Source of the DNA: JALZOC01 sp035758845
GTDB lineage: Bacteria > Acidobacteriota > Vicinamibacteria > Vicinamibacterales > 2-12-FULL-66-21
NCBI GenBank assembly: GCA_035758845.1
Contig: DASTVZ010000034.1
Coordinates: 1 to 64,000, forward strand
DNA: 64,000 bases
Direction of reading: 5' to 3'
Made by a program: the position numbers and the translations under genes. Below the pieces are notes generated by a model. That model was given only the letters and a program-made list of their open reading frames with translations. It made no database searches and was not told the DNA's origin. Below, in pieces: positions 15,435 to 23,651 of the stretch (position 1 is its first letter; each line of letters opens with the position of its first letter).

Positions 15435-18332
15435 ATGGCGCACGACTGGATTGCTGTACGCGGCGCGCGCGTACACAACCTCAAGAATATAGACGTCGAC
15501 CTCCCGCGCGACCAGCTCGTCGTTATCACCGGGCTCTCAGGATCGGGGAAGTCCTCTCTCGCCTTCGACACGATCTACGCCGAGGGACAACGGCGCTACG
15601 TCGAGTCGCTGTCATCGTACGCGCGGCAGTTTCTCGAGCAGATGGAGAAGCCCGACGTCGATTTAATCGAAGGGCTCTCCCCCGCCATCGCCATCGAGCA
15701 GAAAACGACCGGATCGAACCCGCGTTCCACCGTTGGGACGGTCACCGAGATTTACGACTATCTCCGGCTTCTCTTCGCGAACATCGGCGTGCCGCATTGC
15801 CACTTGTGCGGCCGGGCGATCGCGTCACAGTCGCTCGAACGGATCATCGACATGGTGATGCTGTCGCCCAACGACGAGCGCATCAACGTGCTGGCGCCGA
15901 TCGTCCGTGGACGAAAGGGTGAGTTCAAGAAGGAGCTTGCGGCTCTCCGCACTCGTGGTTTCACGAAAGTGCGTGTCGACGGTCAGCTACGGTCGCTCGA
16001 AGAAGACATCAAGCTCGATCGACGCCGCAATCACACCATTGACGTCGTTGTCGATCGCCTGGTGCTGAAACCAGGCATCGAACGCCGCGTGACCGAATCA
16101 GTCGAGATCGCGCTGAATCTCGCCGACGATATCGTCATCATCAACACGCTCGATGGCGGTGATCGCTTGTTCTCGCGACGACTTGCCTGCACGTATTGCG
16201 GCGTCAGCATGCCGGAAATGACCCCGCGTGCGTTCTCGTTCAATTCACCTCACGGCGCCTGTCCCGAGTGTCAGGGACTGGGAGCCGTCTACGATTTCGA
16301 TCCCGCCCGCCTCATCCCCGACGAGTCGCTCTCACTGCATGACGGCGCGATTGCGCCGTGGGCCAAGGGTGATCGAAAGCTGGTCCGCGAAGCACTCGCG
16401 TCGTTGAGCCGGACTTTCGGAATCGATCTCGCATTGCCGTTCCGGCGGCTTTCGAAGAAGCTGCGCGACATTCTTTTGTATGGCGCTCCTGGCGCTGCAC
16501 GACGGGCGGAAACGGACGGGGCGCGAAAGAAAGCGAAAGACCGGGAGACGAAAGATCCGTTCGGGGCCGGATTCGAAGGGCTGGTTCCCAACTTGCGGCG
16601 GCGGTACGAGGAAGGCACGTGGCTCGACCAGGAGAACCTGGAGCCGTACCGGGCACTGCGTCCGTGTCCGACATGCGGGGGCGAACGGCTCAAGGCTCAG
16701 AGCCGCAGCGTCCGCGTGAAGGGCCGCACGATCTCTGAATATGTGAACCTCCCAGTCTCTGAAGCGGTCCGCGTTTTCGACGAACAGGAACTGACAGACC
16801 GCGAGGCGCTGATTGCCACGCGGATTCTTCGTGAGATCCGCGACCGCCTGCACTTCCTGAACGATGTAGGGGTCGGTTATTTGACACTTGGCCGGAGCGC
16901 CGCGACGTTGTCCGGCGGTGAGGGGCAACGAATCCGGCTCGCTACCCAGATCGGGTCGAATCTGACGGGCGTTCTGTATGTTCTCGACGAACCGTCGATC
17001 GGGTTGCACCAGCGGGACAATCGTGCGCTGCTATCGACGCTCGCTCGACTTCGTGATCTGGGCAACACGGTCGTCGTCGTCGAACACGACGAAGAGACGA
17101 TTCGCACGGCCGACTACGTCATCGATCTTGGCCTGGGCGCTGGTGAACATGGCGGCAACGTCATCTTCCAGGGCACACCCCGAGAGATGCTGCAAAACGG
17201 TCATGGCTCGCTGACCGGCGCATATCTCCGCGGCGAACGCACGATCAAGACCCCTGTCGTACGGCGGCCCACAACCCGCGGGCACATCATGATCAAAGGC
17301 GCGCGGGAGAACAATCTGAAGGACATCGATGTCTCCCTGCCCCTGGGCGTGTTGACGACCGTCACCGGCGTGAGCGGCTCGGGCAAGTCGACGTTGATCA
17401 ACGACATTCTTTACAAGAGTCTGGCGAGAGTGCTCTACCGCGCGGCGGATGAGCCTGGCGCTCACACGTCGATCGAAGGAATCGATCAGCTCGACAAAGT
17501 CATTCAGATCGACCAGTCACCAATCGGACGAACGCCGCGTTCTAACCCATCCACCTACACAGGGCTCTTCACATTCATTCGCGAGCTGTTCGCCATGCTG
17601 CCTGACGCGAAAGCTCGGGGATTCCGGCCGGGCCGATTCTCGTTCAACGTCAAGGGCGGCCGTTGCGAGGCGTGCCAAGGGGACGGTGTCATCGCGATTG
17701 AAATGCACTTCCTGCCGAACGTCTACGTGACGTGCGAGCAGTGCAAAGGACGTCGATACAACCGCGAGACGCTCGAAATCCGATACCGCGGCAAGTCGAT
17801 TGCCGACGTGCTGGATTTGACCGTCGATCAAGCGCTGCCGCTGCTCGAGAACTTCCCGCCGATTGCGAACAAGCTGCGAACCCTTCAGGACGTCGGACTG
17901 GGGTATATCGAGTTAGGACAATCCGCGACGACGTTGAGCGGGGGTGAGGCGCAGAGGGTGAAGCTGGCGAAGGAACTCTCACGTCGCGGCACGGGCCGGA
18001 CGCTCTACATTCTCGACGAACCCACCACGGGGCTTCATTTCGAAGACACCCACAAGCTGCTCGATGTCCTGAACAAGCTTGTCGATCAGGGCAACACTGT
18101 TGTAATCATCGAACACAACCTCGACGTCATCAAATCTGCCGATTATGTAATTGACCTCGGACCGGAGGGGGGCGAGGGGGGCGGGAGAATAGTCGCCCAG
18201 GGGACTCCTGAGGAAGTCGCCAGGAGCCGAGAATCCTTTACGGGGCGTTTTCTCGCCGACATCCTTCACGCCCCGCAGAGTGACTCTGGAACCGCTCCAG
18301 ACGTCGTAGAACGGTCGTTGCGCCGCGCGTGA
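15435..18332 (+). CDS. uvrA: Excinuclease ABC subunit A
   Basis: A 965-residue UvrA, the damage-sensing ATPase of nucleotide excision repair. It has two ABC modules: Walker A GLSGSGKSS near residue 32 and GVSGSGKST near 648, signature LSGGEGQR near 497 and LSGGEAQR near 835, each with a Walker B VLDEPS/ILDEPT. Zinc-binding cysteine pairs are visible in CHLCG, CTYCGVSM, CPECQG, CPTCGG, and in CEACQGDG with CEQCKGRR of the second module. The insertion domain (EMTPRAFSFNSPHGACPEC) is normal. ATG 15435 gives the family start MAHDWIAVRGARVHNL; the frame is open from 15387. No convincing SOS box was found upstream. Confidence 0.97.
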   Translation: MAHDWIAVRGARVHNLKNIDVDLPRDQLVVITGLSGSGKSSLAFDTIYAEGQRRYVESLSSYARQFLEQMEKPDVDLIEGLSPAIAIEQKTTGSNPRSTVGTVTEIYDYLRLLFANIGVPHCHLCGRAIASQSLERIIDMVMLSPNDERINVLAPIVRGRKGEFKKELAALRTRGFTKVRVDGQLRSLEEDIKLDRRRNHTIDVVVDRLVLKPGIERRVTESVEIALNLADDIVIINTLDGGDRLFSRRLACTYCGVSMPEMTPRAFSFNSPHGACPECQGLGAVYDFDPARLIPDESLSLHDGAIAPWAKGDRKLVREALASLSRTFGIDLALPFRRLSKKLRDILLYGAPGAARRAETDGARKKAKDRETKDPFGAGFEGLVPNLRRRYEEGTWLDQENLEPYRALRPCPTCGGERLKAQSRSVRVKGRTISEYVNLPVSEAVRVFDEQELTDREALIATRILREIRDRLHFLNDVGVGYLTLGRSAATLSGGEGQRIRLATQIGSNLTGVLYVLDEPSIGLHQRDNRALLSTLARLRDLGNTVVVVEHDEETIRTADYVIDLGLGAGEHGGNVIFQGTPREMLQNGHGSLTGAYLRGERTIKTPVVRRPTTRGHIMIKGARENNLKDIDVSLPLGVLTTVTGVSGSGKSTLINDILYKSLARVLYRAADEPGAHTSIEGIDQLDKVIQIDQSPIGRTPRSNPSTYTGLFTFIRELFAMLPDAKARGFRPGRFSFNVKGGRCEACQGDGVIAIEMHFLPNVYVTCEQCKGRRYNRETLEIRYRGKSIADVLDLTVDQALPLLENFPPIANKLRTLQDVGLGYIELGQSATTLSGGEAQRVKLAKELSRRGTGRTLYILDEPTTGLHFEDTHKLLDVLNKLVDQGNTVVIIEHNLDVIKSADYVIDLGPEGGEGGGRIVAQGTPEEVARSRESFTGRFLADILHAPQSDSGTAPDVVERSLRRA

Positions 18333-18424
18333 TTGGCGAATGCAGAGCGCGCCCTTTCGCCTTACCCGCCCGACGTACCTCGCTCCGGGAGGTGACTGTG
18401 GACGCATCCTTCAGCCGGATCCAC

Positions 18425-18479
18425 TGTGGTAATATAGCCACACTTTCGACTGACAGAGTTGTGGTTGGCAGGCCACAAC
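18425..18479. promoter_or_regulatory. Pair of TGTGG-N8-CCACA palindromes upstream of lpxC
   Basis: In the 295-base uvrA-lpxC gap the same dyad occurs twice: TGTGG-N8-CCACA at 18425-18442 and again at 18460-18477. The second extends to a perfect GTTGTGG-N8-CCACAAC (18458-18479). Centre-to-centre spacing is 35 bases, and a TAATAT (-10-like) box lies in the centre of the first. This looks like a tandem operator for a dimeric regulator. The AT-rich stretch with TTGACA at 18527 may also hold a promoter, although its spacing to TAAAAT (14 bases) is short. Confidence 0.5.
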
Positions 18480-18627
18480 GTGTCGTTTTGGTGCCGCAGA
18501 TTTCGTCAGAATTTGCCTTCAAGTGTTTGACAAATAACAACTTAATTAAAATGACCCACGCGAGGGGCCGGGTGGCAGAGGGCTTGCTGAGTTCCGGACG
18601 GCTGTCCCAGCGGTCATCTGAGAGGTC

Positions 18628-19542
18628 ATGAGCGCCCAGCGTACCCTTCGTCGACCTGTGTCCTGTACCGGAATCGGTCTTCATTCCGGCAATAAAGTGA
18701 CCCTCTCGTTGAAGCCCTCCCCGGCGGATTCGGGCATCCGATTCCAGCGGTCGGATCTGGGCGGCCTCGAGATTCCTGCGATCGTGACGCATCTGGGAGG
18801 TATTCAGTACCAGACCGGCCTCACGAGGGAAGCGGTGTCGGTCGAGACCGTCGAGCACCTGCTCGCGGCCTTGACGGCACTCGGCATCGACAACGCGATT
18901 GTCGAATTGAACAGTCCTGAAGTGCCAATCATGGACGGCAGTGCCGCGCCGTTCGTTTACCTTCTGCACGAAGCAGGCGTGAAACGTCTCCAGGCGCCGC
19001 GACGTTATTTGAAGGTGCTCCGGCCGATTGCCCTGACCCAGGGAGACAAGCGGATTGCGCTGTATCCGTCGGATCACTTCAAGGTCACCTACAGCATCAG
19101 CTTCGATCATCCGCTTCTGCGTCATCAGTCGCGGACGATGAAGATTACGGAGGAGACCTTCATCGAGGACATCGCGCCGGCGCGCACCTTCGGCTTCTTG
19201 AAGGAAGTCGAGATGCTGCGGCAGCGCGGCCTGGCGTTGGGTGGATCGCTCGACAACGCGATCGTGCTCGGCGACACCGGCGTCCTCAACAACGCACTTC
19301 GTTTCGAGGACGAGTTCGTTCGCCACAAGATCCTGGATGTGATCGGTGATCTCTCGCTGGTCGGTCACCCGGTCGTCGGCCACCTGGTCGCCCATCGCGG
19401 CGGCCACGCGCTGCACACCGCGTTTGCTGCGCGCATCTTGGAGGAGACGGATGCGTGGCGGCTCGTTGACGTGCCGTCCGAAGGCATGGTCGGCGTCCCG
19501 GTTACGGCTCCCGCAAGCCGCGCCGCAGAGTTAGCGAATTAG
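18628..19542 (+). CDS. lpxC: UDP-3-O-acyl-N-acetylglucosamine deacetylase
   Basis: A 304-residue LpxC, the zinc enzyme for the committed step of lipid A synthesis, so the organism makes lipopolysaccharide or a lipid A derivative. Zinc ligands are the His in VETVEHLLAAL near residue 78 and the His/Asp pair in RHKILDVIGDL near 231-235. The general base Glu is in that first motif and the catalytic His in GGHALH near 258. The family hallmark IMDGSAAPFVYLL lies near 101. The protein opens with LRRPVSCTGIGLHSGNKV, the standard LpxC start. It has a long upstream control region with two palindromes and is followed by a REP-like pair. Confidence 0.97.
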   Translation: MSAQRTLRRPVSCTGIGLHSGNKVTLSLKPSPADSGIRFQRSDLGGLEIPAIVTHLGGIQYQTGLTREAVSVETVEHLLAALTALGIDNAIVELNSPEVPIMDGSAAPFVYLLHEAGVKRLQAPRRYLKVLRPIALTQGDKRIALYPSDHFKVTYSISFDHPLLRHQSRTMKITEETFIEDIAPARTFGFLKEVEMLRQRGLALGGSLDNAIVLGDTGVLNNALRFEDEFVRHKILDVIGDLSLVGHPVVGHLVAHRGGHALHTAFAARILEETDAWRLVDVPSEGMVGVPVTAPASRAAELAN

Positions 19543-19549
19543 TGCTGTC

Positions 19550-19608
19550 CTTCCGCCTAAAGGCGGAAGCTACAAGATCCGATTGTGGCTTCCGGCTTTA
19601 GCCGGAAG
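19550..19608. repeat. REP-like palindrome pair between lpxC and the convergent radical SAM gene
   Basis: Two palindromes, CTTCCGCCT-AA-AGGCGGAAG (19550-19569) and CTTCCGGCT-TT-AGCCGGAAG (19589-19608), sit 19 bases apart in the 72-base gap between two convergent genes. Each could fold into a 9-base hairpin, and together they may end transcription from both sides. The same palindrome recurs at 24.9 kb and 37.2 kb, so it is a repetitive extragenic palindrome family. Confidence 0.75.
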
Positions 19609-19614
19609 GCAATG

Positions 19615-20976
19615 CTAGATCACCACCAGCGCCTTCGTCGTCGTCTGCGATCCGCACGCTTCGAACCAGTCAATCCCTTCACTGACCAGATCGAACTTCA
19701 GGTTGTATCGCCCCTTTTGCTGCGGTGCGGTGAGCGTCATCGGCACGTTCACGCTCGCCGAAGGGGACAGCGTCTCCGGCAGCCAGGCACGTTCGTAATC
19801 GCGATTGACTAGAGAACCGTCGCGCGCGCACAGTTGCGCGCCGACACGTACGAGCCGGCGTCCGTACGTCGCGCCCGCTGGGAATGGCCGGGTCGACAGA
19901 TTGCGCACGGTCGTGCGGATCGTCAGCGGCCGGCCGGCGCGGGCGATGAGGGGAAGGCCGGGGATCGCGCCCGTGACGTCGATTCGCGCCCGCGGCGTCG
20001 CGCCCGGGATGGCGTTTCCAAGATTGTTGTCGTCCCAGACTTCATGCCTGATGGCCGTGTGGGCAGGCGTGCCGGGGAGGAAGCGACGCGAGAAAAGATC
20101 TTCGGGATGATCGGTCAGTTCCCAGCACAGTCGGTCGACGCCGATCTCTGACGCCATCTGACGTGCCCGATCCATTTCCTCGTCGCTATCGTTGTGCACG
20201 AAGAGGATGTAACGCCAGTTGATGAATGGGATGTCGCGGCCGGCGCCTCGCTTCTCGTCCGCGGCCGTTCGAAGGTTCCTGATCGCTTTCGCGAAGTCTC
20301 CGCGCTGCCGGTATTTGGCATAACTCTCTGGTGTCGCGCCGTCGATTGAGAAGGTGACTTCGTCGATCCCCGAGCGGACCAGCCGTCGCACCTGCTCCTC
20401 GGTGAAGGCGAGTCCGTTCGTGCTCGTGTAGAGGTAAATGTGCGGGTATCGTGATTTGATGTACTCGCACATCTCGATCGCCCGCTTATGGAGGAACGCT
20501 TCGCCGTAGTTGAAGAAATCGATCCTGCCGAGCGAGGGTCCCGCCTCATCAATTACTCGCCTGAACACGTCGAAGTCGAGCATACCGGCTTGTCGGGTGC
20601 GCGTAATTCCGGTCTCCGGCGCGCAGCAGGCTTGCGCGCACGAAATGTTGCACGCGGCTGTGCACTCGATATAGAGGCGCGAAGGAAGCGGGGCCACATT
20701 CAACTCACGCGTCGGCGGCAGGTCGTCTTTCTTGAGCGGCAGCTTCAGCGGACAGTCGCCGCAGAACTTCGATCCGCCAGCATTGATGTCCTGGCGCAGC
20801 GCCGCGACTCGGTCGCCGGTCCAGATCTCCGATACTCCCGACGTCCGAACGTCGCCGAGCACGCGCCTGCCATACGGATCAGCGCAGCCACAGACCATAC
20901 GGCCGTCACAGAGCATGACCATCGTGCTCCAGGGCCAGCTGCAGGTAAAACGAGTCGCGAGATAGTTGAGGGACAC
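19615..20976 (-). CDS. Radical SAM protein with N-terminal SPASM-like region and C-terminal beta-sandwich
   Basis: A 453-residue protein. Residues 1-95 look like a SPASM module (CSWPWSTMVMLCDGRM, CGCADP, then CGDCPL) placed before, not after, the radical SAM core. The core begins near residue 100 and its cluster motif reads ECTAACNISCAQACC, so the cysteine spacing is CX3CX3C rather than the usual CX3CX2C. Later core signatures are FFNYGEAFLHK and VTFSIDGATPESYAKYR. From about residue 325 a region (VRNLSTRPFPAGATYG to KFDLVSEGIDWF) resembles the Wzt C-terminal beta-sandwich that binds glycans. It is the last gene of an operon with a sigma factor and a STAS protein. Peptide or glycan modification is possible; the function is unknown. 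Confidence 0.8.
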   Translation of the reverse strand: MSLNYLATRFTCSWPWSTMVMLCDGRMVCGCADPYGRRVLGDVRTSGVSEIWTGDRVAALRQDINAGGSKFCGDCPLKLPLKKDDLPPTRELNVAPLPSRLYIECTAACNISCAQACCAPETGITRTRQAGMLDFDVFRRVIDEAGPSLGRIDFFNYGEAFLHKRAIEMCEYIKSRYPHIYLYTSTNGLAFTEEQVRRLVRSGIDEVTFSIDGATPESYAKYRQRGDFAKAIRNLRTAADEKRGAGRDIPFINWRYILFVHNDSDEEMDRARQMASEIGVDRLCWELTDHPEDLFSRRFLPGTPAHTAIRHEVWDDNNLGNAIPGATPRARIDVTGAIPGLPLIARAGRPLTIRTTVRNLSTRPFPAGATYGRRLVRVGAQLCARDGSLVNRDYERAWLPETLSPSASVNVPMTLTAPQQKGRYNLKFDLVSEGIDWFEACGSQTTTKALVVI

Positions 20977-20990
20977 GGGAAAACCGAGGA

Positions 20991-21260
20991 CTACTTCTTC
21001 TTATTGAGCTTCCTCATGTACGCACCGAGCCGTTCGTTTTCGTACGACACGGTGTTGAGAAAGAGGCTCTCGCCGAGGTACTGCCGGCGTTCGGCGTCGT
21101 TCATCTGCCCGATCAAGTGCTGGATTTCGCGGACCATGTCTTCGAACGTGCGTTCGAGCTCACGCTTGGCCGTGACCTCGACGTACAGCGCTTCGATCAC
21201 GGACAGCAGATCGCCGTCCAGTACGACCTCGGTGCCGTTCGTCATCTTGATAGTGCGCAT
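20991..21260 (-). CDS. Small helical protein of unknown function (89 residues)
   Basis: Not recognised. The protein begins MRTIKMTNGTEVVLDGDLLS, a short beta-hairpin-like head, and the rest is predicted mostly helical and charged (ALYVEVTAKRELERTFEDMV, then IQHLIGQMNDAERRQ), ending in KLNKKK. No membrane segment or cysteine is seen. Its start is only two bases after the stop of the STAS gene, and the radical SAM gene follows 14 bases later, so it is embedded in the operon. It could be a partner of the STAS protein or a substrate or chaperone for the radical SAM enzyme (inference only). Confidence 0.75.
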   Translation of the reverse strand: MRTIKMTNGTEVVLDGDLLSVIEALYVEVTAKRELERTFEDMVREIQHLIGQMNDAERRQYLGESLFLNTVSYENERLGAYMRKLNKKK

Positions 21261-21262
21261 CG

Positions 21263-21604
21263 CTACGCTCCGAAGCTTTTGACGGCGCTGGGTTCATCGG
21301 GGTGCACTTCGATGAAATTCTGCGCCCCGGTCATGGTCAGCATCGTTTCGACGCGCTTCTGCACGCCGGCGAGCTTGAGCGTGCCGCCCGCGGCGTTCGC
21401 CTGGCGGTAGAGATCCATCAGGCACCCGATCGTGGCGCTGTCGACGTAGCCGACCGAGGACAAGTCAACCACCACCTTCCGCTCGCCGGCGGCGATGAGC
21501 TGGGTCACCGCGTTCGAGAACTCCGAAAGCAGCGGATACATCAGGCGCGACTCGCCAATGCGCACGATCGCGACACCGTTGGCGTTTTCAGTTGTGAGAT
21601 TCAT
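21263..21604 (-). CDS. STAS-domain protein (anti-sigma factor antagonist type)
   Basis: A 113-residue single STAS domain like SpoIIAA/RsbV. The conserved phosphorylatable serine is in VGYVDSATIGCLMDLYR near residue 58, preceded by the KVVVDLSS strand. In the family the unphosphorylated protein binds an anti-sigma kinase and frees a sigma factor. Here a sigma-factor gene lies immediately upstream in the same direction (90 bases) and no kinase gene is close, so the partner must be elsewhere or the mechanism differs. It is followed after two bases by the 89-residue protein. Confidence 0.88.
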   Translation of the reverse strand: MNLTTENANGVAIVRIGESRLMYPLLSEFSNAVTQLIAAGERKVVVDLSSVGYVDSATIGCLMDLYRQANAAGGTLKLAGVQKRVETMLTMTGAQNFIEVHPDEPSAVKSFGA

Positions 21605-21625
21605 TCAAGTACTCCGCTTATCGAG

Positions 21626-21690
21626 GGCTTAGGGCTCAGGGCTCAGGGCTCAAGGGGATCCTGAGCCGTGAGCCTCGAGCCGTGAGCTTT
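21626..21690. repeat. GGGCTCA stutter word between the sigma-factor and STAS genes
   Basis: AGGGCTTAGGGCTCAGGGCT and further copies of GGGCTCA, then TGAGCCGTGAGC twice on the other half, form an imperfect inverted arrangement. A related GGCTCATGGCTCAAG element lies at 28.02-28.10 kb. No gene is present in this 90-base gap. Confidence 0.6.
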
Positions 21691-21694
21691 CCGA

Positions 21695-22330
21695 CTACCT
21701 CCGTCGTGACCGTGGTGACGCCCCGCGCCGGCGACGCACAAGCGGTTGTTTATCCTGCATGCGCTTCAACTGGCGCGCCAGCTCCAGGCGTCCCCGGTTG
21801 ATGCGCGACTTGACCGTTCCTTCGGGAAGCTGCAGCTGATCGGCGATTTCTTGGTACGACAATTCCTGCAGATCGCGGAGGACGACCGCCGTTCGAAGCG
21901 TCGACGGCAGCGTTTCGAGCGCCTGCTTCAATTGGGAGCGCAGATCCCGATGCTCGGCGAGCGCATACGGCGTTCGTTCCCGTGACGCCGGCTGCAAATC
22001 GGTGGTATCCACCTCCCGCGCAATCGTCTGCCGTTCCTTTCGCACACTCCGATAATGATCGATGCAGAGGTTGCGACTGATGCTGATGATCCACGTCTGA
22101 AAATTCGCCCGCCGATCGAACGTGTTGAGCGCCTTGAAGATCTTGAGAAAGATATCCTGCGTCAGATCTTCCGCCTCGTCATGCTTGCCGACGAACTTGT
22201 ACGCGACGTTGAACACCTTCCGCCAGTTCTGGCGAACAATCGTGTCCCAGGCCACCTGATCGCCGCTCAAGCACTGCTCGATAAGGCTGTCGGGCGTTGC
22301 CGACTGCGCGGCGGGGGAGTCAACAGACAT
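21695..22330 (-). CDS. RNA polymerase sigma-70 family sigma factor (ECF type)
   Basis: A 211-residue two-domain sigma factor. Region 2 includes FVGKHDEAEDLTQDIFLKIF near residues 46-65 (core RNA polymerase binding and -10 recognition), then FQTWIISISRNLCIDHYR. Region 4 has the helix-turn-helix LSYQEIADQLQLPEGTVKSR near 160-179. The C-terminus is a short arginine-rich tail (RRRRGASPRSRRR). There is no zinc-finger anti-sigma gene beside it; instead a STAS-domain gene and a radical SAM gene follow in the same operon, which is unusual for the family. It is divergent from lysA, with about 70 bases between the likely starts. Confidence 0.9.
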   Translation of the reverse strand: MSVDSPAAQSATPDSLIEQCLSGDQVAWDTIVRQNWRKVFNVAYKFVGKHDEAEDLTQDIFLKIFKALNTFDRRANFQTWIISISRNLCIDHYRSVRKERQTIAREVDTTDLQPASRERTPYALAEHRDLRSQLKQALETLPSTLRTAVVLRDLQELSYQEIADQLQLPEGTVKSRINRGRLELARQLKRMQDKQPLVRRRRGASPRSRRR

Positions 22331-22403
22331 GCGACGGCTAGTGAATCATATCAAACTGGTCACTCGTGGCACCCAGGCACTCATTCAAATACAATTAGCG
22401 ATC

Positions 22404-23648
22404 TTGGAAGGATTTCATCGCCTTAACAATGCGCTTCACTGCGAAGACGTGTCCCTGGCGGAGCTCGCAGATGCCGAAGGTACCCCGCTGTACGTTTACA
22501 GCGCGGCTACGATCGCTGCGCGCTATCGCGCCATTGACGAAGCGTTCCGAGGGTATCCCCACTCGATCCACTATGCGCTGAAGGCGAACTCGACATTGGG
22601 CATCGCCCGCCTTCTTCGAAGCCTCGGCGCTGCCGCCGATGCGAACTCAGGCGGCGAAATCGACGTCGCGCTTCGCGCCGGCTTCATCCCCGAACAGATT
22701 GTTTTCACCGGTGTCGGCAAGACACCAGCCGAGCTGGCGCAGGCGATCGATCTCGGCGTCAGCACGATCAACGCCGAATCGGAAGGGGAGCTGGATCGGA
22801 TCGATTGTCTCGCGCGCGAACGCGGCACGCGCGTGCGTGTGGCCCTGCGAGTCAATCCTGACATCGATGCACGCAGCCATCCGCACATCTCAACCGGTTT
22901 GAAGGTGAACAAGTTCGGCGTTCCCGCTGATGCGGTGCGCGACATTTGCCGTCGATTCGCGGCCCGCGACGGGCTCGAGTTTGCCGGTCTCCACACTCAC
23001 GTCGGATCGCAAATCACCGACCTCGATCCCCTCACGCGCGCCGCCACGACAATCGTCGCACTCGCGAAAGAATTGAGAGACGACGGAATCACGATCGATC
23101 ATCTCGACCTCGGTGGGGGCCTGGGCGTATCGTACGACGGCGCCGAGGTGCCGTCCGCGCAGGACTACGCTACTGCGCTGCTGCCAATTGTTCGTGATTC
23201 AGGTCTCGCGCTGATCCTCGAACCCGGGCGCCACATTGTCGGACCTGCAGGGGCTCTCCTGTCGCGTGTCGTAGACATCAAGGATCGCCCCGACGGCAAG
23301 GCGTTTGTCATCATCGATGCTGGCATGACGGAGCTGATGCGTCCCATGCTGTACGGGGCGTTTCACCGCATCGAGCCGGTGCTCTGTGCGCTCTCTTCTG
23401 ATGAAATCGTCGCCGACATCGTCGGACCTCTCTGTGAGAGCAGCGACACGCTCGGAAAAGATCGCCGCCTGAAACGTCCCCAGCCGGGCGATTTGTTCGC
23501 GGTGCTCGATGCGGGCGCCTACGGCGCTGTGATGGCTTCCAACTACAACCGCCGAACGATGCCCGCGGAGGTCCTCGTGAACGGCGCGCACTGGTCGGTG
23601 ATCCGGAGGCGCCAAACGATCGACGATCTCCTGGCGCTGGAGATCTGA
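22404..23648 (+). CDS. lysA: Diaminopimelate decarboxylase
   Basis: A 414-residue fold-III PLP decarboxylase that makes lysine from meso-diaminopimelate. Motifs: LHCEDVSLAELADAEGTPLY-type start, PLP-binding Lys in HYALKANSTLG near residue 56, LHTHVGSQITD near 200, phosphate-binding GGGLGVSYDG near 240, EPGRHIVGPAG near 275, and DAGAYGAVMASNYNRR near 368, which completes the active site. The frame is open up to an ATG at 22329, but that overlaps the start codon of the divergent sigma gene and leaves no room for promoters. TTG 22404 fits the family start better, though it lacks a clear ribosome-binding site, so the exact start is uncertain. tmk follows after three bases. Confidence 0.93.
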   Translation: MEGFHRLNNALHCEDVSLAELADAEGTPLYVYSAATIAARYRAIDEAFRGYPHSIHYALKANSTLGIARLLRSLGAAADANSGGEIDVALRAGFIPEQIVFTGVGKTPAELAQAIDLGVSTINAESEGELDRIDCLARERGTRVRVALRVNPDIDARSHPHISTGLKVNKFGVPADAVRDICRRFAARDGLEFAGLHTHVGSQITDLDPLTRAATTIVALAKELRDDGITIDHLDLGGGLGVSYDGAEVPSAQDYATALLPIVRDSGLALILEPGRHIVGPAGALLSRVVDIKDRPDGKAFVIIDAGMTELMRPMLYGAFHRIEPVLCALSSDEIVADIVGPLCESSDTLGKDRRLKRPQPGDLFAVLDAGAYGAVMASNYNRRTMPAEVLVNGAHWSVIRRRQTIDDLLALEI

Positions 23649-23651
23649 GGG

